Assembly: GCF_005280585.1 (NCBI RefSeq)
Contig: NZ_SZVO01000021.1
Coordinates: 1 to 64,000, forward strand
From: Dyadobacter frigoris
GTDB lineage: Bacteria > Bacteroidota > Bacteroidia > Cytophagales > Spirosomataceae
DNA length: 64,000 nt
Direction: 5' to 3'
Under the pieces are notes generated by a model. The model was not told the origin of the DNA. It made no database searches and saw only the letters and a list, made by a program, of their open reading frames with translations. Both the position numbers and the translations under genes were made by a program. Positions 36,161 to 43,990 of this stretch are shown piece after piece (the stretch's first letter is position 1; every line of letters begins with the position of its first letter).

Positions 36161-36822
36161 TGTCAAAAAACAGGCCCCTAAAGGAAGCGCTCACGACTAA
36201 GGCCAAAATTAGTGAAGCGGCTTTGTTTTTATTTAACCACTTCGGCTTTGTCAATGTGCGTCTGCAGCATATTGCCGACGAAGCCGGATTAAGTGTGGGA
36301 AATCTTGCCTATCACTTCAAAACCAAGGATGAGATCGTCGAGCTGCTTTATGAAGAGATTATAGCCAGGCAAAAAAACCTTTTGACCGATCTGAGAATGA
36401 TCCCGCTTTTTATAAACCTGAATAGCTACATCGACAATACATTCCTGATGCAAAAGCGTTACAGCTTCTTTTTTACTGACACACTCGAAATCATGCGTGC
36501 CCATGCTGCTATCCGAAAAAAACACCGGGAACATATTCAGTGGCAAACGATCCAGCTTAAAATTTATATCCAGTTCAATATCGCAAGGGGCGCCCTCCAT
36601 TCTTTCGAACTTCCCGACAGTATCGAGAACTTTTCCAACCGGTTTATATTATTAACCGATTCCTGGATGGGCTACAAAATACTTCAGGGAGAAAAAATTT
36701 CGGAATTGGAGTCTCAGGAATTTCGTTCGTCACTATGGGGCATGACGGCTCCAAACTTCTCCCAGGCAGGAAAAAACGAGTTTATGCAAATGCTAGCCTA
36801 TCCTTACGACGGTCTGGGATAA
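36160..36822 (+). CDS. TetR-family transcriptional regulator (hydrogenase island copy 1)
   Basis: A 220-aa TetR-type repressor or activator. The HTH (about 10-60) reads NVRLQHIADEAGLSVGNLAY then HFKTKDEIVELLYEEI. The C-terminal helical ligand domain has no recognised ligand signature. Its recognition segment (SVGNLAYHxKxKD) is almost identical to that of the second TetR at 37377-37994, so both should read the same DNA word. It overlaps the BFN stop by 1 nt. A copy of the proposed operator lies 18 nt after its stop. Confidence 0.88.
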   Translation: MSKNRPLKEALTTKAKISEAALFLFNHFGFVNVRLQHIADEAGLSVGNLAYHFKTKDEIVELLYEEIIARQKNLLTDLRMIPLFINLNSYIDNTFLMQKRYSFFFTDTLEIMRAHAAIRKKHREHIQWQTIQLKIYIQFNIARGALHSFELPDSIENFSNRFILLTDSWMGYKILQGEKISELESQEFRSSLWGMTAPNFSQAGKNEFMQMLAYPYDGLG

Positions 36823-36839
36823 CAACTAAATTTTGAATA

Positions 36840-36857
36840 TTAGAAAAAATTTTCCAA
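36840..36857. promoter_or_regulatory. Candidate TetR operator between the two TetR genes
   Basis: TTAGAAAAAATTTTCCAA fits the dyad TTAGAAAnnnnTTTCTAA with one mismatch and the same 18-nt length as the hypA and hupS copies. It lies upstream of the 119-aa gene and second TetR gene, consistent with autoregulation. A TACTTTTG box (36940-36947) downstream is a possible -7 element. Confidence 0.5.
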
Positions 36858-37012
36858 TTCCATTTCATTTTGCTAATTTCAACAATTAATGATAAACCGT
36901 TGTGTTTGGGAAAGCTTTTAAAATGAAATCGGACGATCTTACTTTTGTTTATACCTGCCAGCTAAATACTTTCTAAAAAGTTTCACCCTTCTTTGCAAAT
37001 ACTAAAAAAACA

Positions 37013-37372
37013 ATGAAACCCAGATTCAACATCGATATAAAAGCTTACGATGCCTTGTTAGAAGGGTTGAATCAACAATACTTTGTTGAAAAACGAGGCG
37101 ACCAGTCCGATTTCCGGCTCTACTTCGATGATCTCTGGCTGGCTGATACGGCCGTGATAGACGATGTTCACCGCAGCCGTGGAGCTTGGGCCGTCGATCT
37201 CATATTCGCATCCATCCACAATCCGTTGAAGTTTATCAGGCGGCATATCACGTTGCATTCATGTCCGAAACGTGCAGCCCAGCAAGGTGAGTTTATGCGT
37301 CGTGTGGCGGCTAAAGACCAGCGCGGCACACTTTCTGTAAGCATCCGGTCTTTACAGATATGTAAAAACTGA
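37013..37372 (+). CDS. Small basic unknown protein between the TetR genes (119 aa)
   Basis: ATG at 37013 after a 190-nt gap holding a candidate operator and promoter. The product begins MKPRFNIDIKAYDALLEGLN and has mixed alpha/beta character, a basic C-terminal half (KFIRRHITLHSCPKRAA), two cysteines and no signal. No family is recognised. The second TetR starts 4 nt after its stop, so they form an operon. It may be a regulator accessory or a hydrogenase-associated factor; this is inference. Confidence 0.6.
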   Translation: MKPRFNIDIKAYDALLEGLNQQYFVEKRGDQSDFRLYFDDLWLADTAVIDDVHRSRGAWAVDLIFASIHNPLKFIRRHITLHSCPKRAAQQGEFMRRVAAKDQRGTLSVSIRSLQICKN

Positions 37373-37376
37373 AACC

Positions 37377-37994
37377 ATGTACAATACCAAAATAAAAATC
37401 CTGAACGCATCCGTCCGCCTGTTTAATGAAAACGGGATCGATAGCGTGCGGCTTCAGCAAATTGCGGATGAGTCAGAAATGAGTGTTGGTAACCTTGCGT
37501 ATCACTACAAAAGCAAAGATGTTTTAATTGAAGCTGTTTACGAGCGCGTTTTTGATGAATTTAACGAAATTTTCCGTCATTATCTGAAACGTCCTGACCT
37601 GGCCGATTTTGACATCCAGATCAGTATCTATTACACCTTTTTCAGCAGGAACCGTTTTTATCTGAGCGAGTTTTTTAAAGCCAACAACAGTACGGCACCG
37701 CATTATCTGCAATGGCAGGATTGCACGGCCAAAATGCTTTTGCAACTGAGGAGCCGGTTGCAGTTTATGGTCAGAAAAAATGAACTGTTGCCTGAAAAAG
37801 AACCTGGCCAATACGAACTGCTGGCCGAGCAGATATGGATGTCGCTGGTCTTTTTCATCCCAAAAAGCAATATGATTGGTCAGCATTATGACGAGATCAG
37901 CTACAAAAAAAATATCTGGAATTTGCTGAGGCCTTATTTCGGACCTGACGGGCTTGAAGAATTCAGGGCGTTGATCGTGCCGGTGTTGTTTTGA
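37377..37994 (+). CDS. TetR-family transcriptional regulator (hydrogenase island copy 2)
   Basis: A 205-aa TetR-type protein. Its HTH (about 8-55: SVRLQQIADESEMSVGNLAY then HYKSKDVLIEAVYERV) closely matches the first TetR of the island, while the ligand domains differ more. This suggests duplication followed by change of effector. A C-terminal region with WMSLVFFIPKSNMIG is hydrophobic and could form the ligand pocket or dimer face. It lies 4 nt after the 119-aa gene and about 2.5 kb before hupS. Confidence 0.88.
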   Translation: MYNTKIKILNASVRLFNENGIDSVRLQQIADESEMSVGNLAYHYKSKDVLIEAVYERVFDEFNEIFRHYLKRPDLADFDIQISIYYTFFSRNRFYLSEFFKANNSTAPHYLQWQDCTAKMLLQLRSRLQFMVRKNELLPEKEPGQYELLAEQIWMSLVFFIPKSNMIGQHYDEISYKKNIWNLLRPYFGPDGLEEFRALIVPVLF

Positions 37995-38264
37995 TAAAAG
38001 AATTTATCTTCCTGCTGGCAATCATTACAACGGCGATAAGCAGCGCTTGCCGGAACCATTTTTGACTTTTATTTTCCCTCATTTCAATTCCCTGTTTGCT
38101 AGGCATTTATGACCTCTTATGCACGCAATTTCAATTTAGCAAACAAACTATTATCTTCATGACTGATTTTTTAACTTCGTAAGGTGCGATATTTAGAGAA
38201 TAGTTTTTTAAAAGGCAATTTTCAATATCCTGCCCTCCAGATTTTATTTCCTCAATACGCAACG

Positions 38265-40229
38265 ATGTCCGTAAAAGCGAAAAAAACTTTCAGCCCTTTC
38301 CTATTCATTGCAGTAATCCTATCCATTACACTTCTTTCCATTGCTGGTTATGGCCAGGGCTTATCTGACCTAATCAATAATTTCAATCGATTTAAAGGCA
38401 AACCATCGGATTCTCTACAGGTTTCAGTATGCAACAGACTGGCTGAAAAATACTTGTACAACAACCCTGACAGCTCCATTTTATTCGGAAAGATAGCCTT
38501 GCAATCCGCTAAAAAGCTTCACCTCTCCAAAGAAAAAGCAATAGCTTACAATCACATTGCAAAAACCTACTATGTTACCGGGTCCTATTTTGAGTCGTTA
38601 TCGTATGCGGATTCAGCGCTGGCCATTGGCAAAGAACATGATTTTAAACCAGAGATCGCCATTGCGATCAATACCAGAGGGTTGATCTATCTTGGCCAAA
38701 ACCGGTTGACCGAGGCAATACCGGAATTTTCGAAAGCATTGCTCCTGAATGAACAACTAAAAGACAGTGCAAAAATTGCGGCAAATTATTTCAACATAGG
38801 CTTAGCATACGATGAACTTCACCAGTTCGAAAAAGCTTTTTCTAATCTAAAAAAAGCCCTGCTGGTTGCAAAACAATGCAAAGACGGACATTTGAACCAA
38901 ATGTCTCTGAACAGGATCGGCGAAACCTATTACCATTCCAAAAATTATAAACAGGCTTTATACTACTTCCGGTCTGCGCTCAGTTTTGCCGCTTATCAGG
39001 ACAATTGGGAGAAGGGTTTTGCGTATTCCGGTATAGCTCAGGTACTCTACGAAATGAAGCGCTATCAGCAAGCCCTGGACTATGCGGGCACGAGTTTTAC
39101 ACTAGTGAAAAAGCTGAATACCGACTGGGATACCGAGAGGGCAGCACACATTTTATCAAAATGTTATGCCGCATTAAAAAATTACCAGAAGGCTTATGAA
39201 TACCAGACCATAGCGCGCGCTTATGGCGACAGTATTCTGAACGAGAAAAAAGAACAGGAAATTAATTATCTGCATTTGCAGGACAAAAAAGCAGAGAACT
39301 TAGAGTTATTGCGAGAAAATGAACACAACCGGCAGGTGATCAGAAATAATCGTATCGTCATCTCTCTGACCACACTGTTCTCGCTACTGCTCTTGGCAGC
39401 GTTATTCTTTCTGAGACGTAATATAATTCGAAAAAACGCTTTGAACCAGGAACTAAAACATAGAAATAATGAAATTGAACAACAAAAAGAAGAGATTCAG
39501 GCACAGCGAGAGGAGCTCGTATCAATCAATATAACCAAAGACCGTGTATTATCCGTAATTGGCCATGATCTGCGAAGCCCTTTTGCGTCCGTTCGTCAGG
39601 CACTGGAACTGATAAAAAGTGGCGATCTGGACGAACGTGATCAGGAAGTATTATTGGAAGATTTCCATAGACAAATAGCGCTGGTCTCAGAGCTGATCGA
39701 TAATCTGCTAGCCTGGGCCAGCAGCCAGCAGAGCGGCGAAGAGATTAAATATAAAAAGGTCAATTTAACAGAAACCACGGAAAAGGTACTCTCGCTATAC
39801 AAATACTCTTTTGAACAAAAAAAACAACACATCGTATGCCTCTTCAAGGAGAATGTGTTCATTGAAGCGGATGAAAATCATGTCAGAATCATCCTCCAAA
39901 ACATCCTTAGCAACGCCATCAAGTTTACGCCTCAACACGGGACCGTCACCTTGTTTTATACCCTGGAAAACGATTTCGTAGCCGTCCATATCAAAGACAA
40001 CGGAATGGGCATGTCAAAAGAAAAATTAGCAGAATTATTCAAGTCCTCCGGCGTGGCCATAACCGAAAAAGGAACCGACCTGGAACCAGGAACCGGCCTT
40101 GGCTTATTGCTTATAAAACAATTTGTAGAAGAAAATAAAGGTCGGATCGAAGTGAGAAGCCAAAAAGATAAGGGATCTGAATTTATCGTTTATTTTAAGG
40201 CAATTCAAAAGTCCGGACCCGGTTTATAA
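38265..40229 (+). CDS. TPR-domain sensor histidine kinase
   Basis: A 654-aa kinase started at the ATG at 38265 (MSVKAKKTFSPFLF); a GTG 27 codons earlier would put the signal peptide internally. Order: signal peptide, periplasmic TPR repeats (about 60-350; for example AIAINTRGLIYLGQNRL), one TM segment (ISLTTLFSLLLLAALFFL), a coiled coil, HisKA with VIGHDLRSPFASVRQAL, and a HATPase domain with NILSNAIKF and GTGLGLLLI. No receiver domain is fused and no response regulator gene is nearby. It sits directly upstream of hupSL on the same strand. Confidence 0.9.
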   Translation: MSVKAKKTFSPFLFIAVILSITLLSIAGYGQGLSDLINNFNRFKGKPSDSLQVSVCNRLAEKYLYNNPDSSILFGKIALQSAKKLHLSKEKAIAYNHIAKTYYVTGSYFESLSYADSALAIGKEHDFKPEIAIAINTRGLIYLGQNRLTEAIPEFSKALLLNEQLKDSAKIAANYFNIGLAYDELHQFEKAFSNLKKALLVAKQCKDGHLNQMSLNRIGETYYHSKNYKQALYYFRSALSFAAYQDNWEKGFAYSGIAQVLYEMKRYQQALDYAGTSFTLVKKLNTDWDTERAAHILSKCYAALKNYQKAYEYQTIARAYGDSILNEKKEQEINYLHLQDKKAENLELLRENEHNRQVIRNNRIVISLTTLFSLLLLAALFFLRRNIIRKNALNQELKHRNNEIEQQKEEIQAQREELVSINITKDRVLSVIGHDLRSPFASVRQALELIKSGDLDERDQEVLLEDFHRQIALVSELIDNLLAWASSQQSGEEIKYKKVNLTETTEKVLSLYKYSFEQKKQHIVCLFKENVFIEADENHVRIILQNILSNAIKFTPQHGTVTLFYTLENDFVAVHIKDNGMGMSKEKLAELFKSSGVAITEKGTDLEPGTGLGLLLIKQFVEENKGRIEVRSQKDKGSEFIVYFKAIQKSGPGL

Positions 40230-40450
40230 AAACGTTCATAGCCACACCGGCGTGAAATGCCAATGCCTCGGCTAATAATAACCTGGCCGAATTAAAATAA
40301 AAAGGCTACCTGGCCAAAAGATGATTTTGATCATTTTCTCCCCATTATCTTGTATTTAACTTTAACCAACCCGAACGTTTTAAAAAAAACCTCGAAATCA
40401 AACGGTTATCAATTGTACAAAAGAACTACGTTATTTAGAATATTAATAAT

Positions 40451-40488
40451 TTAGAAAAGAATTTCTATTTTTAGAAAATAATTTCTAA
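40451..40488. promoter_or_regulatory. Tandem candidate TetR operators upstream of hupS
   Basis: Two 18-bp dyads, TTAGAAAAGAATTTCTAT (40451-40468) and TTAGAAAATAATTTCTAA (40471-40488), are centred exactly 20 bp apart, about two helical turns. Both match TTAGAAAnnnnTTTCTAA, the first with one mismatch. They end 62 nt before the hupS ATG. The remaining 320-nt upstream gap is AT-rich and holds no gene. Confidence 0.6.
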
Positions 40489-40550
40489 ATTTCGTTTGTC
40501 ATAGAAAATATGAAATAAGTTCTATAATTCACCATGTAACTTTTTAACCA

Positions 40551-41534
40551 ATGGCAAATGTATTATGGCTTCAGGGAGGTGCGTGCAGTGGCAACACCAT
40601 GTCTTTTCTGAATGCGGAAGAGCCTACCGTTGTCGATCTCGTAACAGATTTTGGGATCAACATCCTCTGGCACCCGTCTCTCGGACTTGAAATAGGTGAT
40701 CAGGTGACTCAGCTGCTCAACGACATTATACAGGGGCGGATACAATGCGATATTCTGGTTTACGAAGGAAGCATCATCAAGGGCGCACACGGCACAGGAA
40801 CGATGAACTTCTTTTGCGACAGACCAATGAAGGACTGGGTGAAAGAACTTTCAGAAGTGGCTGCCTATGTGGTTGCCATTGGTGATTGCGCAACGTGGGG
40901 AGGGATTCCGGCAGTCGAACCAAATCCGTCAGAATCCACAGGAATGCAGTTTTTAAGAAAAGATAAAGGCGGTTTTCTGGGAGCAAACTATGTTTCCAAG
41001 GGTGGCCTGCCCGTTATCAATATCCCGGGCTGCCCGGCCCATCCCGACTGGATCACCCAAATTTTGGTGGCGATCTCAACCGGACGCATCGGCGACGTAC
41101 TCATTGATGAATACCACCGTCCAAAAACTTTTTTCACTGATTTTACCCAAACAGGCTGTACGAATGTTGTCAATTTTGCCAATAAAATTGACGGCGGTTT
41201 TGGCAAGCGCGGGAATGGCTGTCTGTTTTATGAAGTCGGCTGCCGCGGACCGATGACACGTTCGAGCTGCAACCGTATACTTTGGAACCGCCAGTCGTCT
41301 AAAACACGCGCCAATCATCCTTGTCTGGGCTGTACAGAACCGGGATTTCCACATCACCAGCTCGTAAAAGGCAGTATTTTCAAAACCATGCATTACCTGG
41401 GTTTTCTTCCCAAAGAAGTGCCTGACGGGAATTCCAAACTCGGTTATTACATGCGTGCCGGATTTGAAAAGACCATCAGCGTGGTTGAAAATGCATTTGG
41501 AAACGAACCTGTGAGCCATCAGAGCTCAATATAA
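40551..41534 (+). CDS. hupS: [NiFe]-hydrogenase small subunit, group 2a (HupS/HucS type)
   Basis: A 327-aa small subunit that starts MANVLWLQGGACSGNT. This closely resembles cyanobacterial HupS (from memory) and has no Tat signal, so the enzyme stays in the cytoplasm. Iron-sulfur ligands are seen at Cys12, Cys113 (GDCATWGG), Cys161 (PGCPAHPDW) and a late set in GCRGPMTRSSC and HPCLGCTEPGFP. The N-terminal cluster motif has one cysteine where group 1 enzymes have C-x2-C. I recall that mycobacterial Huc of this group has [3Fe-4S] clusters. It relays electrons from the NiFe site. hupL follows after 55 nt. Confidence 0.95.
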   Translation: MANVLWLQGGACSGNTMSFLNAEEPTVVDLVTDFGINILWHPSLGLEIGDQVTQLLNDIIQGRIQCDILVYEGSIIKGAHGTGTMNFFCDRPMKDWVKELSEVAAYVVAIGDCATWGGIPAVEPNPSESTGMQFLRKDKGGFLGANYVSKGGLPVINIPGCPAHPDWITQILVAISTGRIGDVLIDEYHRPKTFFTDFTQTGCTNVVNFANKIDGGFGKRGNGCLFYEVGCRGPMTRSSCNRILWNRQSSKTRANHPCLGCTEPGFPHHQLVKGSIFKTMHYLGFLPKEVPDGNSKLGYYMRAGFEKTISVVENAFGNEPVSHQSSI

Positions 41535-41589
41535 TCGCTTGTTTACCAGTCTAAATCTATCAGTGATAACAAGTCAGTAAAATCATATA

Positions 41590-43185
41590 ATGGGAATTCA
41601 AAAAGAACTTAATATTTCACCAGTTGGCCGTGTAGAAGGTGATCTGGATGTGAAAGTATATATGGAAGGCGGCGTAGTGACGCGTGCCCATGCCCAGGCT
41701 TCGATGTTTAGGGGTTTTGAAAAAATTATGGAGGGCAAAGATCCCCAGGCCGGCCTGATCGTCACGCCACGTATTTGCGGAATTTGCGGAGGCTCACATC
41801 TTTACTGCGCTTCCTCGGCATTGGATACGGTTTGGAAGACTACTTTGCCGCCCAATGCACTGCTGCTTCGGGCTATCGGACAGGCTACAGAAACGATACA
41901 GTCTATTCCAAGATGGTTTTATGCGATTTTTGCGACGGACCTTGCCAATAAAAAATTTGCGAACAAGCCCCTTTATCCCGAAGTGGTCCGCCGTTTTGCT
42001 GCATACGTCGGCACTTCTTTTCAAAAAGGCGTCGTGGCTTCGGGTCGACCTGTGGAGGTGTATGCCATTTTTGGCGGACAATGGCCGCATTCTTCCTATA
42101 TGGTCCCGGGCGGTGTGATGTGCGCCCCTACCCTGAAAGACATCACACGTGCACATGCTATTATGAACCAGTTTCGTAAAGACTGGCTGGAAACGCTTTG
42201 GCTGGGCTGTTCGCTGGAAAGGTATCTTCGGATTCAAACCTGGGAGGATCTGATGGAATGGGTGGATGAAAATGAATCCCAGCACAACTCCGATCTTGGA
42301 CTTTTTATCCGGGCCAGCCTGGAATTCGGGCTGCATAAATTTGGTCAGGGTGTGGGCAAATTCATTGCATTTGGCACCTATCTGAGCAAAGATCACTACC
42401 AGCACCCGACCGTTGAAGGTCGCAACCAGGCCCTGATTAGTCGTTCAGGCTTTTTTGACGGAAAAAAATATTCAGAATTTGACCATTTGAAAATTAAAGA
42501 GCACGTTAAACATACCTGGTTTGAAACCGTTCCGGCCGCACATCCCTGGGATGAACCTTTGCCGACGCCGATGGAATCGCAAAACCTGGCGGGTACTGAT
42601 TTCAGTGGAAAATATACCTGGTCCAAAGCGCCGAGATACAACAATATGGCCGCAGAAGCGGGACCTTTTGCCAGGGTTCTAATGAATGCCAATCCGGATA
42701 ATTTACTGCCACATCAGATCTATGACCCGCTTTTCGGCGATGTTTATGAGAAAATGGGTCCCAATGTTTTTACCAGAACATTGGCTAGGGTTCATGAAGC
42801 GGCCAGGTTATACGAAAATATTAACAAGTGGTTATCCGAGATTGACCTGAACGGCGATTTTTATATCAAACCCGAAGAACGTGACGGAAAAGGTTTTGGT
42901 GCCACCGAAGCGGCCCGTGGCGCGTTGGCGCACTGGATTGAAATTGAGAATGGTGTGATCAAAAATTATCAGGTGATGGCTCCTACGACCTGGAACATCG
43001 GCCCAAATGACGACAGCGGAAACCCGGGACCCATTGAGACCGCGCTGGAAGGCACTGAAATTGAAGACGTTAACGACCCTGTCGAAGTAGGCATGGTGGC
43101 GCGTTCTTTTGATTCCTGTATGGTATGTACGGTTCACGCACACGATCAGAAATCGGGTAAAGAACTTGCCAGATTTAAACTTTGA
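41590..43185 (+). CDS. hupL: [NiFe]-hydrogenase large subunit, group 2a (HupL/HucL type)
   Basis: A 531-aa catalytic subunit. The NiFe-binding cysteines are in RICGICGGSH (Cys63, Cys66, with His70) and DSCMVCTVH (Cys510, Cys513, His516). After His516 a 15-residue tail (AHDQKSGKELARFKL) is expected to be removed by the endopeptidase once nickel is in place. The sequence around RVEGDLDVKV and the length fit group 2a rather than the longer group 1 enzymes. It oxidises H2. Its stop overlaps the protease ATG (TGATG). Confidence 0.96.
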   Translation: MGIQKELNISPVGRVEGDLDVKVYMEGGVVTRAHAQASMFRGFEKIMEGKDPQAGLIVTPRICGICGGSHLYCASSALDTVWKTTLPPNALLLRAIGQATETIQSIPRWFYAIFATDLANKKFANKPLYPEVVRRFAAYVGTSFQKGVVASGRPVEVYAIFGGQWPHSSYMVPGGVMCAPTLKDITRAHAIMNQFRKDWLETLWLGCSLERYLRIQTWEDLMEWVDENESQHNSDLGLFIRASLEFGLHKFGQGVGKFIAFGTYLSKDHYQHPTVEGRNQALISRSGFFDGKKYSEFDHLKIKEHVKHTWFETVPAAHPWDEPLPTPMESQNLAGTDFSGKYTWSKAPRYNNMAAEAGPFARVLMNANPDNLLPHQIYDPLFGDVYEKMGPNVFTRTLARVHEAARLYENINKWLSEIDLNGDFYIKPEERDGKGFGATEAARGALAHWIEIENGVIKNYQVMAPTTWNIGPNDDSGNPGPIETALEGTEIEDVNDPVEVGMVARSFDSCMVCTVHAHDQKSGKELARFKL

Positions 43186-43661
43186 TGAAGAAAACAGCCA
43201 TCATGGGATTCGGGAATCCCGTCAGAAGCGACGATGCCATCGGCTGTTATGTCATAGAAAAACTGAAAGAAACCGGGCTTGAAAGCGAAAAAATCAGTCT
43301 TTTTGATATGGGCACAGGTGCGTTTGAGGTTTTATTTAAATTGCTGGGACATGAAAAAATCATCATTGTAGACGCAGTCATAAACACAGGCGAACCAGCC
43401 GGAACACTATACAGGGTTCCGGCCAGTGAGATCCAGACCGCAATTCAGGACGATCCGATGGTTTTTCTGCATAGCATCAAATGGGACCAGGCACTTAGCT
43501 ATACCCGGAAGATCATGCAGGAAACTTACCCGGAAGACATTACGGTTTACCTGATCTCGGTGGATGACACACGTTTGGAAATTAATCTTTCAGAGCAGGT
43601 AAAAACCGCTGGGGATAAGGTAATTGGCCTGATTTATGACGATGTTTTTTCAATAAGTTAA
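43185..43661 (+). CDS. hupW: Hydrogenase maturation endopeptidase (HupW/HupD/HyaD family)
   Basis: A 158-aa M52 protease started at the ATG overlapping the hupL stop. GFGNPVRSDDAIG near the N terminus has the first acidic nickel ligand (the family consensus is GxGNxLxxDDGxG). DMGTGAFEVLF and VDAVINTGEPAG give the second acidic residue, and a His in FLHSIKWDQAL the third. It removes the HupL C-terminal tail after nickel insertion. The name hupW follows the cyanobacterial group-2a convention. Confidence 0.9.
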   Translation: MKKTAIMGFGNPVRSDDAIGCYVIEKLKETGLESEKISLFDMGTGAFEVLFKLLGHEKIIIVDAVINTGEPAGTLYRVPASEIQTAIQDDPMVFLHSIKWDQALSYTRKIMQETYPEDITVYLISVDDTRLEINLSEQVKTAGDKVIGLIYDDVFSIS

Positions 43662-43982
43662 ATGGTGTCAGAAAGTTCCATGCTGTTAAAAAACGGACAT
43701 ATTATTATTCCGGCTGACATTGTAACCAAATGGCTTGATACGGACGACTATGTCAATATGGTTTACTATCCTGAACGCAGCCAGCTGCTGGTCGCTGCCA
43801 AATCAAAAACATTTTTCGAAAAGCTGCATAAAACGAAATGGATGGTTTTAAAAGATAAAAACCTACAAGGGGACAAAACATTGTATGTAAGGGAAATATT
43901 GATTGACAATGATCTGGATGATGCGGACAGACCTTTACGTTTTGAAATTAAGACCACCGGAATTGTGACCATAGATCTTTAA
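43662..43982 (+). CDS. Small hydrogenase-operon protein, unknown (106 aa)
   Basis: The ATG directly abuts the hupW stop, so co-translation is certain in practice. The 106-aa product is beta-rich. Its start (MLLKNGHIIIPADIVTKWL) is vaguely like a SpoVT-AbrB/MraZ-type strand-helix element, and its end (RPLRFEIKTTGIVTIDL) is a strand pair. It has no cysteine, signal or TM segment. I do not assign a function. A structural or targeting partner of the enzyme is one possibility. Confidence 0.72.
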   Translation: MVSESSMLLKNGHIIIPADIVTKWLDTDDYVNMVYYPERSQLLVAAKSKTFFEKLHKTKWMVLKDKNLQGDKTLYVREILIDNDLDDADRPLRFEIKTTGIVTIDL

Positions 43983-43990
43983 GCGAAAGC

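Noticed and set aside
40551-43185. Group 1h (Hhy) high-affinity hydrogenase
   Set aside because: The HupS start MANVLWLQGGACSGNT and the HupL DSCMVCTVH with its 15-residue tail fit the cyanobacterial HupSL/Huc (2a) type instead.
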